Shown: positions 8,065 to 15,512 of the stretch, one piece after another
Layout of the letters: each line of letters starts with the position of its first letter
Position numbering within the stretch: the first letter of the stretch is position 1
Assembly: GCA_036655975.1 (NCBI GenBank)
Contig: JAVVPD010000016.1
Location: 1 to 32,930 of the forward strand
DNA length: 32,930 nt
Source: CASQEL01 sp036655975
GTDB taxonomy: Bacteria > Desulfobacterota > Desulfovibrionia > Desulfovibrionales > Desulfovibrionaceae
Reading direction: 5' to 3'
Program-made: the position numbers and the translations under genes
Notes under the pieces: model-generated
Seen by the model: the letters and a program-made list of their open reading frames with translations, nothing else
What the model was told of the DNA's origin: nothing
Databases searched by the model: none

Positions 8065-9729
8065 TTATTGTTCGAATTCGCTCATATCTGGGGCGGTATT
8101 GGGATTGGTAGCGCCCAAGTCTAGCGGATAGGCCGTAATCATGGATTGGCGCTGGCTCACGCCAAGGGCACCGGGGTGGGTGTTCAGGCCCACAATGAGG
8201 TCCAGCACGCCGTCGTTATTGAGGTCGGCGATGTCGATATCGGTGACAGAACCACGAATGCGGCGGGTTTTCCACTTCAGGCCCATGCCAACGCCGTCCC
8301 AGTACAGGGCGTGAACTTCACCTTGGGGGAAGAAGCGGTAGCGGTTGAAGAACTGCGATGCGGTGGAAATAGGTTTATTGACCAGCAGCACGTATTCGCC
8401 CTTGTGTTCAAGATCCACCGCAATAAGGCGCATGGGGGCGTAGTATTTGTCCGGCAATTGATAGCGGCTATCAATGCCAAGGCCGGGCATGCTCTTAAAG
8501 TGTTCCATCCCAGCGGAGGAGCCAGAGAACTGTTCCATGGTCTGGTGAATTTGATTACCTTTGGCGGTGTAAACTTTAATGCGCTCTGCGGCGTTCAGAA
8601 TCATGAGCCTGTCGCCTTCACCCTTGGCATCGCCGGGCATCCACGCAAAGTTGAACACGTTGGCACCTTCGGGGAGGGCTACCTTAGTGCCTAAGGTGTA
8701 TTTGTCACCCGTTTTGATCATCATGTGGACACCGGGCTGGAAGAGCTTTACGGAGTCCCAGCCTTGCCCGATCAGGGTAGGCGTGAAATTGGGGGGCAAT
8801 TTGGCAACGCTCATGAAATATTCACTACGCTTGCAGTATTCGCGGAGCTTACCGCCTGCAAATGTGTAGATGAAGGAATACGGGCGGTTATTGTCTTCCT
8901 GAAAAGTGGAGATGACCAATTCTTGGGTACCGTTGCGGTCAAGGTCGATCATACGCATGGAATAGGCCATATTGCTCATGGAAATAGTGGTTTCGGCCAA
9001 TTGTTTTAATTTGCCGGCTTCCCACGCATAGATGTGCAATTTATGTTCGCCCAGTACGGCAACTTCATTTTTGCCATTGCCACTGAATTTGCCTACGGCA
9101 AAGTCCACCATGGTGAAGGGCAATTTGGAGCTGGTGAGGCGCGAACCGTCGGCGGCACCCGCACCTTGATAGCGGAATTGCGGGTTCAGGTACACTTCCT
9201 GCTGGCCTGTTTCGTTAACAACGATAGCCGAATTCATTTGGTTGACTTGTTTGACCCCCGAAGTGTTGCCGGAATGAGAGCTAACGGGGCGTCCAAACAT
9301 ATCAGCGCTCAGGCCGTCCGCAACTTTTTGTACGGCGGTGGTCAGGGCGTTGACGGGGCTCTGTGCGCTTTTATTCCAGACTTTACCCGTGGCGTCGCGG
9401 CCTTTGACTTCAAGGGTGCAATCGTTGCCGATAACAACAACTTTGCCCCAAACGGCAAAGTCGGCACCCGCAGTGCTTTGGGCTTTGGCAACGGCGCTTT
9501 CAGAAGCGGGGGCTTTAGTGGGTAATTGGCCCTTGACGGGCTGGGTTTTGTCTTGCCATAACAGGCGGGCAGACAGGGTTGAAGGAATGGCTTTTTCAAG
9601 ATAGCCGTACCCTTGTGGGCCTTCCACCGTGAAGGGGAAGACCATGTAAGTGCGGGGGGAAGCCCATGCCTGTGTCGCAAAAATCATAGAAACACACGCA
9701 AAAATTGCGAGTCTGATGGCTAATTTCAT
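8065..9729 (-). CDS. Exported FG-GAP/VCBS repeat protein of unknown function
   Basis: The 554-residue protein has a clear signal peptide (positive start, hydrophobic core, AWAS cleavage near residue 23). Residues 25-140 (MVFPF..., then ADFAVWGKV near 89-97) resemble the N-terminal domain of TolB/LpoB-like periplasmic proteins; that is a loose fold-level impression. The rest looks like a beta-propeller, with FG-GAP/VCBS-type motifs: FAVGKFSGNGKNEV (210-223), MIDLDRNGTQELVI (260-273) and IADLNNDGVLDLIVG (500-514), whose acidic/Asn loops suit calcium binding. It should act in the periplasm or at the outer membrane. The ATG has AAGGAG seven bases upstream. It is transcribed alone, divergent from the methyltransferase gene. 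I do not know its function. Confidence 0.85.
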   Translation of the reverse strand: MKLAIRLAIFACVSMIFATQAWASPRTYMVFPFTVEGPQGYGYLEKAIPSTLSARLLWQDKTQPVKGQLPTKAPASESAVAKAQSTAGADFAVWGKVVVIGNDCTLEVKGRDATGKVWNKSAQSPVNALTTAVQKVADGLSADMFGRPVSSHSGNTSGVKQVNQMNSAIVVNETGQQEVYLNPQFRYQGAGAADGSRLTSSKLPFTMVDFAVGKFSGNGKNEVAVLGEHKLHIYAWEAGKLKQLAETTISMSNMAYSMRMIDLDRNGTQELVISTFQEDNNRPYSFIYTFAGGKLREYCKRSEYFMSVAKLPPNFTPTLIGQGWDSVKLFQPGVHMMIKTGDKYTLGTKVALPEGANVFNFAWMPGDAKGEGDRLMILNAAERIKVYTAKGNQIHQTMEQFSGSSAGMEHFKSMPGLGIDSRYQLPDKYYAPMRLIAVDLEHKGEYVLLVNKPISTASQFFNRYRFFPQGEVHALYWDGVGMGLKWKTRRIRGSVTDIDIADLNNDGVLDLIVGLNTHPGALGVSQRQSMITAYPLDLGATNPNTAPDMSEFEQ

Positions 9730-9845
9730 CCCATTCTCCTTGGGTTTAGGAGGTAGTTCCCTCCTTCATACTTTTTTAGCATACTATTACTTGTCCACAT
9801 ACGCAACCTCAGCAGTCGAGACTTTACTGGAGAAATACGAAAATT

Positions 9846-11105
9846 ATGATAGTTCACCGTTCCTTTCGTTTGGTGTGCGCGCCAGAACATATTCCGCAGG
9901 TGGAAAGTTTGCTACAGGCCCAAGGTTTTGTGTTTGAAGCGGAGCCTTTTTCCCCTTTTTGTCGGCGATTATGCCACGAGCCCATGGCGCTGGGGGCTTC
10001 GTTGGCGGCTTTTTTTGGCTATATATATATTCAGGATCGTTCGTCCATGCTGCCGCCCCTAGCGTTGAACCCGCATGCCGGAGCCAGAGTGCTGGATATG
10101 TGTGCGAGTCCCGGCAGTAAAATGGGTTTTTTAGCCCAACTGGTGGGGACTGACGGTTTTGTTCTGGGCAATGAACCCGCACGACCGCGCCTTTTGACCC
10201 TACGGTCCAATATGCAGGGTTTGCATTTGCTGCATGCGGCTACCTGCTCGTATGGGGGGGAGACTTTGCCCTTGCGGCCCGAAAGTTGGGACTTTATCCA
10301 GCTAGACCCGCCCTGTTCTGGCTGGGGCACGGTGGATAAAAATCCGCGTGTGCGGGAGGTGTGGAAGGGCGAAAAAACAGTTCCGCTCATCTCGTTACAA
10401 AAAAAGTTGTTGGCGAAAGCCGCACAGCTTTTGCGGGTGGGGGGGCGTTTGGTATATTCAACCTGTACCACGAATACGGAAGAAAATGAGGCGCAAGTCC
10501 GCTATGCGGTCAATGAATTGGGCTTGCAGGTGCTTCCACTGCGCCCTTTTGACGGTTTTGCATGGGAAGAGCCACAGGCTGGGGGGGCAGGCACCTTGCG
10601 CGTGGACGGTGCCCGTTCTCAGGCTCAGGGATTTTATATTGCCTGTTTCACCAAAAGCGCGTCCAACGTGACGGCAGCGCAGGATGCTGCGCCCTTGTTC
10701 ACGCTCGCACCGCACCAATGCCTTGAGCGGGAAGGCATCAACGCTGACTGTTTGGAATGGGGGCATTTGCCACCGGGGCATCTGGCGGTATTTGGGGATA
10801 CGGTGCGCTTTATTCCGCAAGGGGCGCTGGAATGTTTGCCCGCAGCGCTGGTGTGGCAAGGAGCCAAAGTGGGCAAGTGGGCGGGGGGCAAGGTACATTT
10901 TTCGTCGCTTTTGCGGACATTGCTGCCGCCAGAACCGCCGGACAACGCTTTGCAGATCGACGATGCGGCCAGCATTGTGCGCCTGATCGGCGGGCAAAGT
11001 TTGCACACAAATTTACACGGGGTGGGCACGGGCCTGTATTGGCAGGGACTGCCTTTAGGACGTGTGAAGCTGAAACAAGGGCGGGCTTTATGGACAGCAT
11101 GCTGA
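9846..11105 (+). CDS. RsmB/RsmF-family (NOL1/NOP2/Sun) RNA m5C methyltransferase
   Basis: The 419-residue protein has the complete SAM-dependent m5C signature: DMCASPGSK (84-92) for cofactor binding, LDPPCSG (153-159) with the release Cys C157, and YSTCT (204-208) with the catalytic Cys C207. Substrates in this family are cytosines of rRNA or tRNA. The C-terminal 130 residues (from about 290) resemble the RNA-binding extension of RsmF-type enzymes. The usual long N-terminal NusB-like domain of RsmB is absent, which favours RsmF/YebU-like over RsmB. The ribosome site is poor (GGAG about 13 bases upstream). It converges with the aldolase gene, with only six bases between the stops. Confidence 0.88.
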   Translation: MIVHRSFRLVCAPEHIPQVESLLQAQGFVFEAEPFSPFCRRLCHEPMALGASLAAFFGYIYIQDRSSMLPPLALNPHAGARVLDMCASPGSKMGFLAQLVGTDGFVLGNEPARPRLLTLRSNMQGLHLLHAATCSYGGETLPLRPESWDFIQLDPPCSGWGTVDKNPRVREVWKGEKTVPLISLQKKLLAKAAQLLRVGGRLVYSTCTTNTEENEAQVRYAVNELGLQVLPLRPFDGFAWEEPQAGGAGTLRVDGARSQAQGFYIACFTKSASNVTAAQDAAPLFTLAPHQCLEREGINADCLEWGHLPPGHLAVFGDTVRFIPQGALECLPAALVWQGAKVGKWAGGKVHFSSLLRTLLPPEPPDNALQIDDAASIVRLIGGQSLHTNLHGVGTGLYWQGLPLGRVKLKQGRALWTAC

Positions 11106-11111
11106 ATTTAT

Positions 11112-11681
11112 TTATAAACTCAGCAATTGTACCGCCGCCAAATGGTCCAATTCTTCCGCAAGGGCGAGGGCGGTGCGTAAATCTGCCGCGCGGCATACAA
11201 GGCCGTGCTGGCTCAACCAGACAGCTTGAAAGTGTTGTTGGGCTGTGCACACGGCATCGGCGAGTTCCTGACAGCCGGGGGGCAGCGCGGGAGCAAAACC
11301 GAGATTCTGACGTAAGCTTTCTGCTTCAAAAATGGGCAGGCGCAAAAAATCTTCATGGGCGACTTTAAGTTCTAACGCGAGTAGATGCTGCGGGTGGGTG
11401 TGCACAAGGGCGCTGACCTCGGGCATGGCACGGTAAATGGCAAGGTGCATGGGCAATTCGGAAGAAGGCTGCGTTCCCGCTAGCACCGTGCCCGTGGCTA
11501 CGTCCACCATGACCACATCCTGAGGCAATAAGTCGCCCTTGGCCGCGCCGGAGCGGGTTACACAACAGCAATGTTGTTTTCGCAAGCTGATATTGCCGTT
11601 GAAACCCGAAAGTAAAGCCCGCTGCCAAGCGCGGAAGCAGGTGTGGCGCATGTCTTCAAACACGTCTTGGGGAATGCTCAT
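11112..11681 (-). CDS. Class II aldolase/adducin-family protein
   Basis: The 189 residues match the zinc-dependent class II aldolase family (fuculose-phosphate aldolase, ribulose-phosphate epimerase, methylthioribulose-phosphate dehydratase). Likely metal ligands are H94 and H96 (HTHPQH) and H159 (SQHGLV); E75 in SSELPMH is the usual catalytic acid/base. GFNGNISLR (26-34) is the phosphate-binding loop. The substrate cannot be read from the sequence. It is somewhat shorter than FucA (about 215). GAGGAG lies 5-6 bases before ATG. It lies 47 bases downstream of the SRP RNA terminator without a visible promoter of its own, so it may depend on readthrough. Confidence 0.85.
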   Translation of the reverse strand: MSIPQDVFEDMRHTCFRAWQRALLSGFNGNISLRKQHCCCVTRSGAAKGDLLPQDVVMVDVATGTVLAGTQPSSELPMHLAIYRAMPEVSALVHTHPQHLLALELKVAHEDFLRLPIFEAESLRQNLGFAPALPPGCQELADAVCTAQQHFQAVWLSQHGLVCRAADLRTALALAEELDHLAAVQLLSL

Positions 11682-11728
11682 GGGGCTCCTCGCTTGGGTT
11701 CACGCAAAAGATGGATTTGCTATGTAAA

Positions 11729-11756
11729 AAGGCACGAAGATTACTCTTCGCGCCTT
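11729..11756 (-). terminator. Terminator of the SRP RNA
   Basis: A 12-bp stem with one mismatch (AAGGCGCGAAGA / TCTTCGTGCCTT on the minus strand), a four-base loop and five T residues directly after. It starts four bases beyond the closing stem of the SRP RNA. Confidence 0.85.
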
Positions 11757-11759
11757 CTG

Positions 11760-11842
11760 GGAGCTGGACACCCGCTAACCTCTGTTACCGCTGCTTTCTT
11801 TCGAATCTGACGGGTTTGGCAGTGCTAACGCCGCCCAGCTCC
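11760..11842 (-). ncRNA. ffs: Small signal recognition particle RNA (4.5S RNA)
   Basis: The 83-base RNA folds as one rod: the ends GGAGCTGG and CCAGCTCC are complementary, and the apex holds SRP domain IV. Aligned with the E. coli version, the apical stem TCC-GGAA-GGA is here TTC-GAAA-GAA, a compensatory change that keeps pairing and the GNRA tetraloop. The flanking internal-loop bases GTCAG and AAGCAGC, which bind Ffh, are unchanged. With Ffh it targets nascent membrane proteins to the membrane. A consensus promoter lies upstream and a terminator directly downstream. Confidence 0.92.
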
Positions 11843-11855
11843 TTGTAAGGGACAA

Positions 11856-11884
11856 AATATAGCGTGTTCGCGTGGGGCTGTCAA
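11856..11884 (-). promoter_or_regulatory. Consensus promoter of the SRP RNA
   Basis: TTGACA (11884-11879), a 17-base spacer and TATATT (11861-11856) put the start near 11846-11849, a few bases before the RNA's closing stem. This is the best sigma-70-type promoter in the window. Confidence 0.85.
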
Positions 11885-12023
11885 ACACAATTCCGCTGCA
11901 AAGGTGTGCGTGTTCTTGTCCGGCTTGGGCATTTCTTGCCCTTGTCGCCGCCGCTGCTGGCAGGCGTAATGTGTGGAGCAGTGGCGGCAAGGCATATGTT
12001 TTGTACGAAACAAACAACAGGTG

Positions 12024-12194
12024 TTAGCGGACTTTAAGCCACATAACCACACCACAAGCCACAAGGGCAAAAAATCCCAACAGACACCACAATACTTCTT
12101 CCTGCCCTGTGATCATATAGGCGCACAGATCCGCAATAACGCAGGCCAGAACCAAAGCACTCATCCCATAAGTTACTTTACGCGATGCCAACAT
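12024..12194 (-). CDS. Small two-helix membrane protein, 56 residues, unknown function
   Basis: I read a 56-codon frame from ATG at 12194 to TAA at 12024. AAGGAG lies eight bases upstream. The product starts MLASRKVTYG and has two hydrophobic segments, about residues 11-28 and 36-52, joined by a short acidic turn with GQEE, and ends in basic KVR. This gives a hairpin with both ends probably in the cytoplasm. It lies upstream of the SRP RNA on the same strand, separated by that RNA's own promoter. I do not recognise a family. The clear ribosome site and the helical hairpin argue that it is real. Confidence 0.65.
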   Translation of the reverse strand: MLASRKVTYGMSALVLACVIADLCAYMITGQEEVLWCLLGFFALVACGVVMWLKVR

Positions 12195-12475
12195 GACACG
12201 TTCTCCTTATCGGCGCGCAAAACTGTTCCTTGCGGGATCAACTAGGACAGTCTTCCTCAAAAAAGCCCCGCAAACAGTTTGCATAGGGTCTTTGTCGGGA
12301 GTGAGCATGGCCGCACTGTGCGGGGATGTTCCAGCGGCATTGGCCTTTTGTTTTGCACCAATGTGTGCAAAACACGATATACAAAGCATGGTCAGAAAAG
12401 ATATGTTTGTATCAAATATCTACAAGCTCAGTATAGCACTGCACCTTATGACAGTAAATAGATTCCCTATATGTT
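12195..12475 (-). other. Intergenic region with several stem-loops, possible terminator/attenuator
   Basis: No gene is seen in these 281 bases. On the minus strand there are a perfect 9-bp hairpin (GTTTTGCAC, 12350-12373), a CCGCA/TGCGG hairpin (12311-12323) and a GCAAAC/GTTTGC hairpin (12270-12282) followed by GGGGC and six Ts (12264-12259). CCCCGCA at 12325-12319 can pair either within the second hairpin or with TGCGGGG at 12272-12266 directly before the T run, so the two folds exclude each other. It could simply end the flavoprotein transcript, or regulate the 56-residue protein gene. Confidence 0.45.
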
Positions 12476-13072
12476 TTATACGGGCAAAGTGCCTTTGCAG
12501 GGGGCAATGGCTGCCCCAAGCCAAGCGATCATTTTGCCCAAATGCTGCATGTTCGCAAGGGCTTCGGTATCCTTGAGCACTTCTGCGGTATCAAGCCCAT
12601 AGCCCATGTTCCAATAGGTGGATCCCGGAAGGATCATTTGCGACATCTGAAACATGTGGTTGATGGTGTCAAAGGCATGGGTCGCGCCCCCTCGGCGTGC
12701 AGCCACCACAGCGGCGCCGATTTTGCCCTTAAATAAGCCCCCGTTGGCGAAAGCGATGAGGCCCGCGCGGTCTATAACCGCTTTCAGCTCCGCGCTGATA
12801 TCGGTGAAATAGCAGGGCGAGCCTAGAATAAGGGCGTCCGCACGGAGCATTTTGGCAAACAGCTCATTGAAAGGATCATTACTATAAGCGCAACACTGTA
12901 AATGTTGCGCGGCGCAGATAAGGCATGCGCGGCAACCCTGAATTTTTTGATTGCCCACCTGTACCATCTCCGTGTCCCACCCTGCCACGCGGAGTGGTTC
13001 CAGAACTTTTTCAAGTAAGAGTTGTGTATTGCCGTTTTTGCGGGGGCTTCCGTTAATGGCTACTGCGTACAT
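12476..13072 (-). CDS. NAD(P)H-dependent FMN / iron-sulfur flavoprotein
   Basis: The 198-residue protein has a flavodoxin-like fold. GSPRKNGNT (8-16) is the FMN-phosphate loop and LGSPCYF the second flavin loop. A cysteine cluster, C47-x2-C50-x2-C53 then C60/C61, resembles the compact [4Fe-4S] motif of archaeal and anaerobe Isf proteins, in which electrons pass from ferredoxin to FMN. A role in redox balance or oxygen/peroxide reduction in an anaerobe is plausible; the partner is unknown. The ATG at 13072 has AAGGAG eight bases upstream; an upstream in-frame codon would add 23 residues without homology. It is transcribed divergently from the alcohol dehydrogenase and has its own promoter. Confidence 0.85.
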   Translation of the reverse strand: MYAVAINGSPRKNGNTQLLLEKVLEPLRVAGWDTEMVQVGNQKIQGCRACLICAAQHLQCCAYSNDPFNELFAKMLRADALILGSPCYFTDISAELKAVIDRAGLIAFANGGLFKGKIGAAVVAARRGGATHAFDTINHMFQMSQMILPGSTYWNMGYGLDTAEVLKDTEALANMQHLGKMIAWLGAAIAPCKGTLPV

Positions 13073-13180
13073 ACGCTTTGCTCCTTTGGAGGGTGTTTGT
13101 GCTCGTGCACATACCGTATAAAACTGTTTTTGAAAAAGCACAGTTAAAAAAGTTACCGACTATTGTATCGTGCTAAGATA

Positions 13181-13209
13181 TAAATATATATAAATAATTT
13201 CATTGTCAA
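13181..13209 (-). promoter_or_regulatory. Promoter of the flavoprotein gene
   Basis: TTGACA (13209-13204) is followed after 17 AT-rich bases by TATTTA (13186-13181). The leader would be about 100 bases. Confidence 0.6.
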
Positions 13210-13397
13210 CAGCTTCTATCCCCTAGTAAGTCGCACAAAGCTATTGTCACAAAAAATATTAGCTGGTACCGTCTCCTCAGAAGTCCTATATCGTAGGGGC
13301 CATGCACGCTCCGTGCGTGCCGTAGTGTACTCGGATAGTACTCTGCTCGGTGGCCTACGTGCTGTCTAATTCAAATGTTTTTATCAGGAGTGATACC

Positions 13398-14588
13398 ATG
13401 AGCAATTGCGCAGACATGAGCCAAGTTTCTTCCTTCTTTATCCCTTGTACAACCTTGGTCGGTTTTGGAGCCTCCCACGCTATTCCGCAACGCATGAAAA
13501 TGTTGGGTAGCAAAAAACCCTTGATTGTTACCGATAAAGGCATTGTTAATGCAGGAATTCTGGAAAAAATTACGACTATTCTTGATAAAGCCAAGTTGAA
13601 ATACGCCATCTACGACGCTACCATTCCCAACCCTACCGACAAAAATGTTGAAAGCGCCACAGAAATGTACCGGGCGGAAAAATGCGATAGCTTAATCACA
13701 CTCGGCGGCGGCAGCTCTCATGACTGCGGTAAGGGTGTGGGCTTTGTTGTTTCCAACGGTGGCACCATCCATGACTATGAAGGTGTGGATAAATCCACAC
13801 GCCCCTTCCCCCCCTATTTGGCTGTTAACACCACTGCGGGTACGGCTTCTGAAATGACACGTTTTTGTATCATCACTGATACCAGCCGTAAGGTGAAAAT
13901 GGCCATTGTGGACTGGCGTTGCACCCCTGGCGTTGCCATTGACGATCCTGAATTGATGATGGGCATGCCCCCCATGCTCACCGCAGCCACGGGTATGGAT
14001 GCCTTGACCCACGCTGTGGAAGCCTATGTGTCCACGGCGGCTACGCCCATGACCGATGCATGCGCTGAAAAAGCTATCGAATTGATCAATTTGCATCTGC
14101 GTCGCGCGGTGGGCAATGGCTCTGACCGCACCGCACGCGAAGGTATGTGCTTTGCCCAATACATGGGCGGCATGGCCTTTAATAACGCTAGCCTTGGGCA
14201 TGTGCACGCTATGGCCCATCAATTGGGTGGCTTTTACGACCTGCCCCACGGCGAATGTAATGCTATTTTGCTGCCCCATGTTTGCCAATACAATCTGATT
14301 GCCCGCCGGCTGCGTTTTGCTAAAATTGCCAGCCTGCTGGACGAAAAAATTGACGGCTTGAACCGTGCCGATGCTGCGGAAAAGGCGATTGTTGCCATTA
14401 ACCGCCTGTCCAAAGACGTGGGTATCCCCACTGGGCTGATCGCGTTGGGTAAGAAATACGGAAAGAATGTGCAGGAAAGCGATATCCCCACCATGACCGC
14501 CAACGCGCAAAAAGACGCATGCGGCCTGACCAACCCGCGCATCATGACCGATGCTGCGGTGAGCGCTATCTATAAAGCTGCCCTGTAA
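13398..14588 (+). CDS. Iron-containing alcohol dehydrogenase
   Basis: The 396 residues match the group III alcohol dehydrogenase family (1,3-propanediol / ethanol type). GGGSSHD (103-109) is the NAD(P)-binding loop. By spacing, the iron ligands are D201, H205, H270 and H284, within MDALTH, HVHAMAH and LPHGECN. It should interconvert a primary alcohol and its aldehyde. Very similar proteins are abundant in Desulfovibrio and support growth on ethanol. ATG at 13398 follows CAGGAG by eight bases; the in-frame codons upstream lack a ribosome site. It is monocistronic with a strong hairpin after it. The substrate cannot be fixed from sequence. Confidence 0.93.
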   Translation: MSNCADMSQVSSFFIPCTTLVGFGASHAIPQRMKMLGSKKPLIVTDKGIVNAGILEKITTILDKAKLKYAIYDATIPNPTDKNVESATEMYRAEKCDSLITLGGGSSHDCGKGVGFVVSNGGTIHDYEGVDKSTRPFPPYLAVNTTAGTASEMTRFCIITDTSRKVKMAIVDWRCTPGVAIDDPELMMGMPPMLTAATGMDALTHAVEAYVSTAATPMTDACAEKAIELINLHLRRAVGNGSDRTAREGMCFAQYMGGMAFNNASLGHVHAMAHQLGGFYDLPHGECNAILLPHVCQYNLIARRLRFAKIASLLDEKIDGLNRADAAEKAIVAINRLSKDVGIPTGLIALGKKYGKNVQESDIPTMTANAQKDACGLTNPRIMTDAAVSAIYKAAL

Positions 14589-14604
14589 AAAAAGTTTGTT
14601 GTGA

Positions 14605-14630
14605 GGGCGGCGGAGCTAGCTCCGCCGCCC
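14605..14630 (+). terminator. GC-rich hairpin after the alcohol dehydrogenase
   Basis: A perfect 26-base palindrome (GGGCGGCGGAGCT and its complement). No T run follows directly, so it may act as an mRNA 3' stabiliser together with the next hairpin. Confidence 0.65.
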
Positions 14631-14670
14631 TATTGCTTAATAAGATCGTCATAAAAAGTTTTGTCATACA

Positions 14671-14704
14671 ACAAGCCCTCAGATGTTTCCATCTAAGGGC
14701 TTGT
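14671..14704. terminator. Second hairpin, probably a terminator
   Basis: ACAAGCCCT-AGATG pairs with CATCT-AGGGCTTGT (one mismatch, TTTC loop) and is followed on the plus strand by TTTTGTT. On the other strand it lies directly after the tRNA remnant, so it may be the former terminator of that tRNA. Confidence 0.7.
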
Positions 14705-14712
14705 TTTGTTAA

Positions 14713-14740
14713 TGGCGGAGCGGAAGGGACTCGAACCCTC
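14713..14740 (-). pseudogene. 3' fragment of a tRNA gene
   Basis: A complete T-arm (GAGGG-TTCGAGT-CCCTT), 3' acceptor strand CCGCTCC, discriminator G and CCA are present. The matching 5' strand GGAGCGG, D-arm and anticodon arm are absent from the adjoining sequence, which is AT-rich and unlike tRNA. A GGAGCGG acceptor would suit a serine or leucine tRNA, but the identity cannot be fixed. Such 3' pieces are typical of tRNA integration sites. Confidence 0.7.
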
Positions 14741-15218
14741 GGCCATAGCTGGTTCTAAAAAACGAGACAGTCTGTTACAGATTTGCCATTCAATTTGAGG
14801 ACAGATTTCCAGATCAATTAAATATTTTTTCAGCTTCAACATGGTGCTGTTGCTTTAACATGGAAAAATTGCAGGAAACATCTCCATTGATCATCTTGCC
14901 TTGGAGCAATTTATAATCATATACCAACCTTATTATTGTGTTTTAATTTGACAGGGATTGACTCCCTTAAGAGAAGGCCATGACATTCTTGCAGCCAAAA
15001 ACGGGACATTTCCGACAACGCATTACTTCTTGCTGCCATTGTTTTAGCTCCTTCTCTCCGTTACTGATTTTCATTTTGGGTCATCGGGGATATAGCAATA
15101 CTTCTACGCTGTGCGTACCGTGCTAACCACATGCCCCACATCCTACACCCGTCCCGCTAAGCCCTTCTTTCCCAATTTACGCGAGTGTTTAGCCATAGGT
15201 TAGCACAGCACAGAAAAA
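14741..15218. other. AT-rich stretch with no convincing gene
   Basis: I see no gene longer than about 40 codons here. Two overlapping minus-strand frames exist: about 35 codons from ATG at 15074, with a CRKC...C cysteine pattern, and about 40 codons from an ATG preceded by AAGGAG near 15025. Neither resembles a protein I know. A 9-bp inverted repeat (GTGCTAACC, 15120-15128 / 15198-15206) frames 69 bases. Base composition is lower in GC than the flanks, which suggests remnants of a mobile element. Confidence 0.5.
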
Positions 15219-15246
15219 GGCAGTTATGATTTTACTCATAACTGCC
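15219..15246 (-). terminator. Terminator of tRNA-Glu
   Basis: A perfect 11-bp stem (GGCAGTTATGA and its complement) with a six-base loop is followed on the minus strand by five Ts. It starts 12 bases after the tRNA CCA. Confidence 0.9.
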
Positions 15247-15258
15247 TGATTTTTCTAG

Positions 15259-15334
15259 TGGCGTCCCCAGCCGGGTTTGAACCGGCGTCGACGCCGTGAA
15301 AGGGCGTTGTCCTGGGCCACTAGACGATGGGGAC
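15259..15334 (-). tRNA. tRNA-Glu (anticodon TTC)
   Basis: 76 bases with acceptor stem GTCCCCA/TGGGGAC, anticodon stem ACGCC/GGCGT around CTTTCAC (anticodon TTC), T-arm GCCGG-TTCAAAC-CCGGC, discriminator G and encoded CCA. Confidence 0.96.
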
Positions 15335-15367
15335 GCATGACACTGCAATGCAGCAGCGTGTTCGGTG

Positions 15368-15396
15368 CTTTTACGGAATTTTTTATCGGCTGTCAA
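15368..15396 (-). promoter_or_regulatory. Promoter of tRNA-Glu
   Basis: TTGACA (15396-15391), 17 bases, TAAAAG (15373-15368); the start near 15361 leaves a 27-base leader before the tRNA. Confidence 0.6.
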
Positions 15397-15512
15397 GCAG
15401 ATACACAAAATAAATATACGCTGGCGAATACGGGTAGGGAAACATCTTCTTGACCTCGCGCGCTTCTTGCGTACTCTCTCCCAAGCACTACCCTCTACCC
15501 CCTGAAGCGTAT

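Noticed and set aside
8146..9525. Long plus-strand frames opposite the FG-GAP gene
   Set aside because: The minus-strand protein has a signal peptide, family motifs and a ribosome site; the plus frames have none of these.
12207..12389. 60-codon minus-strand frame in the region upstream of the 56-residue gene
   Set aside because: It has no ribosome site, runs through the stem-loops and shows no recognisable pattern.
13692..14510. 272-codon minus-strand frame opposite the alcohol dehydrogenase
   Set aside because: It is His/Gly-rich antisense without a ribosome site; the dehydrogenase motifs on the plus strand settle it.
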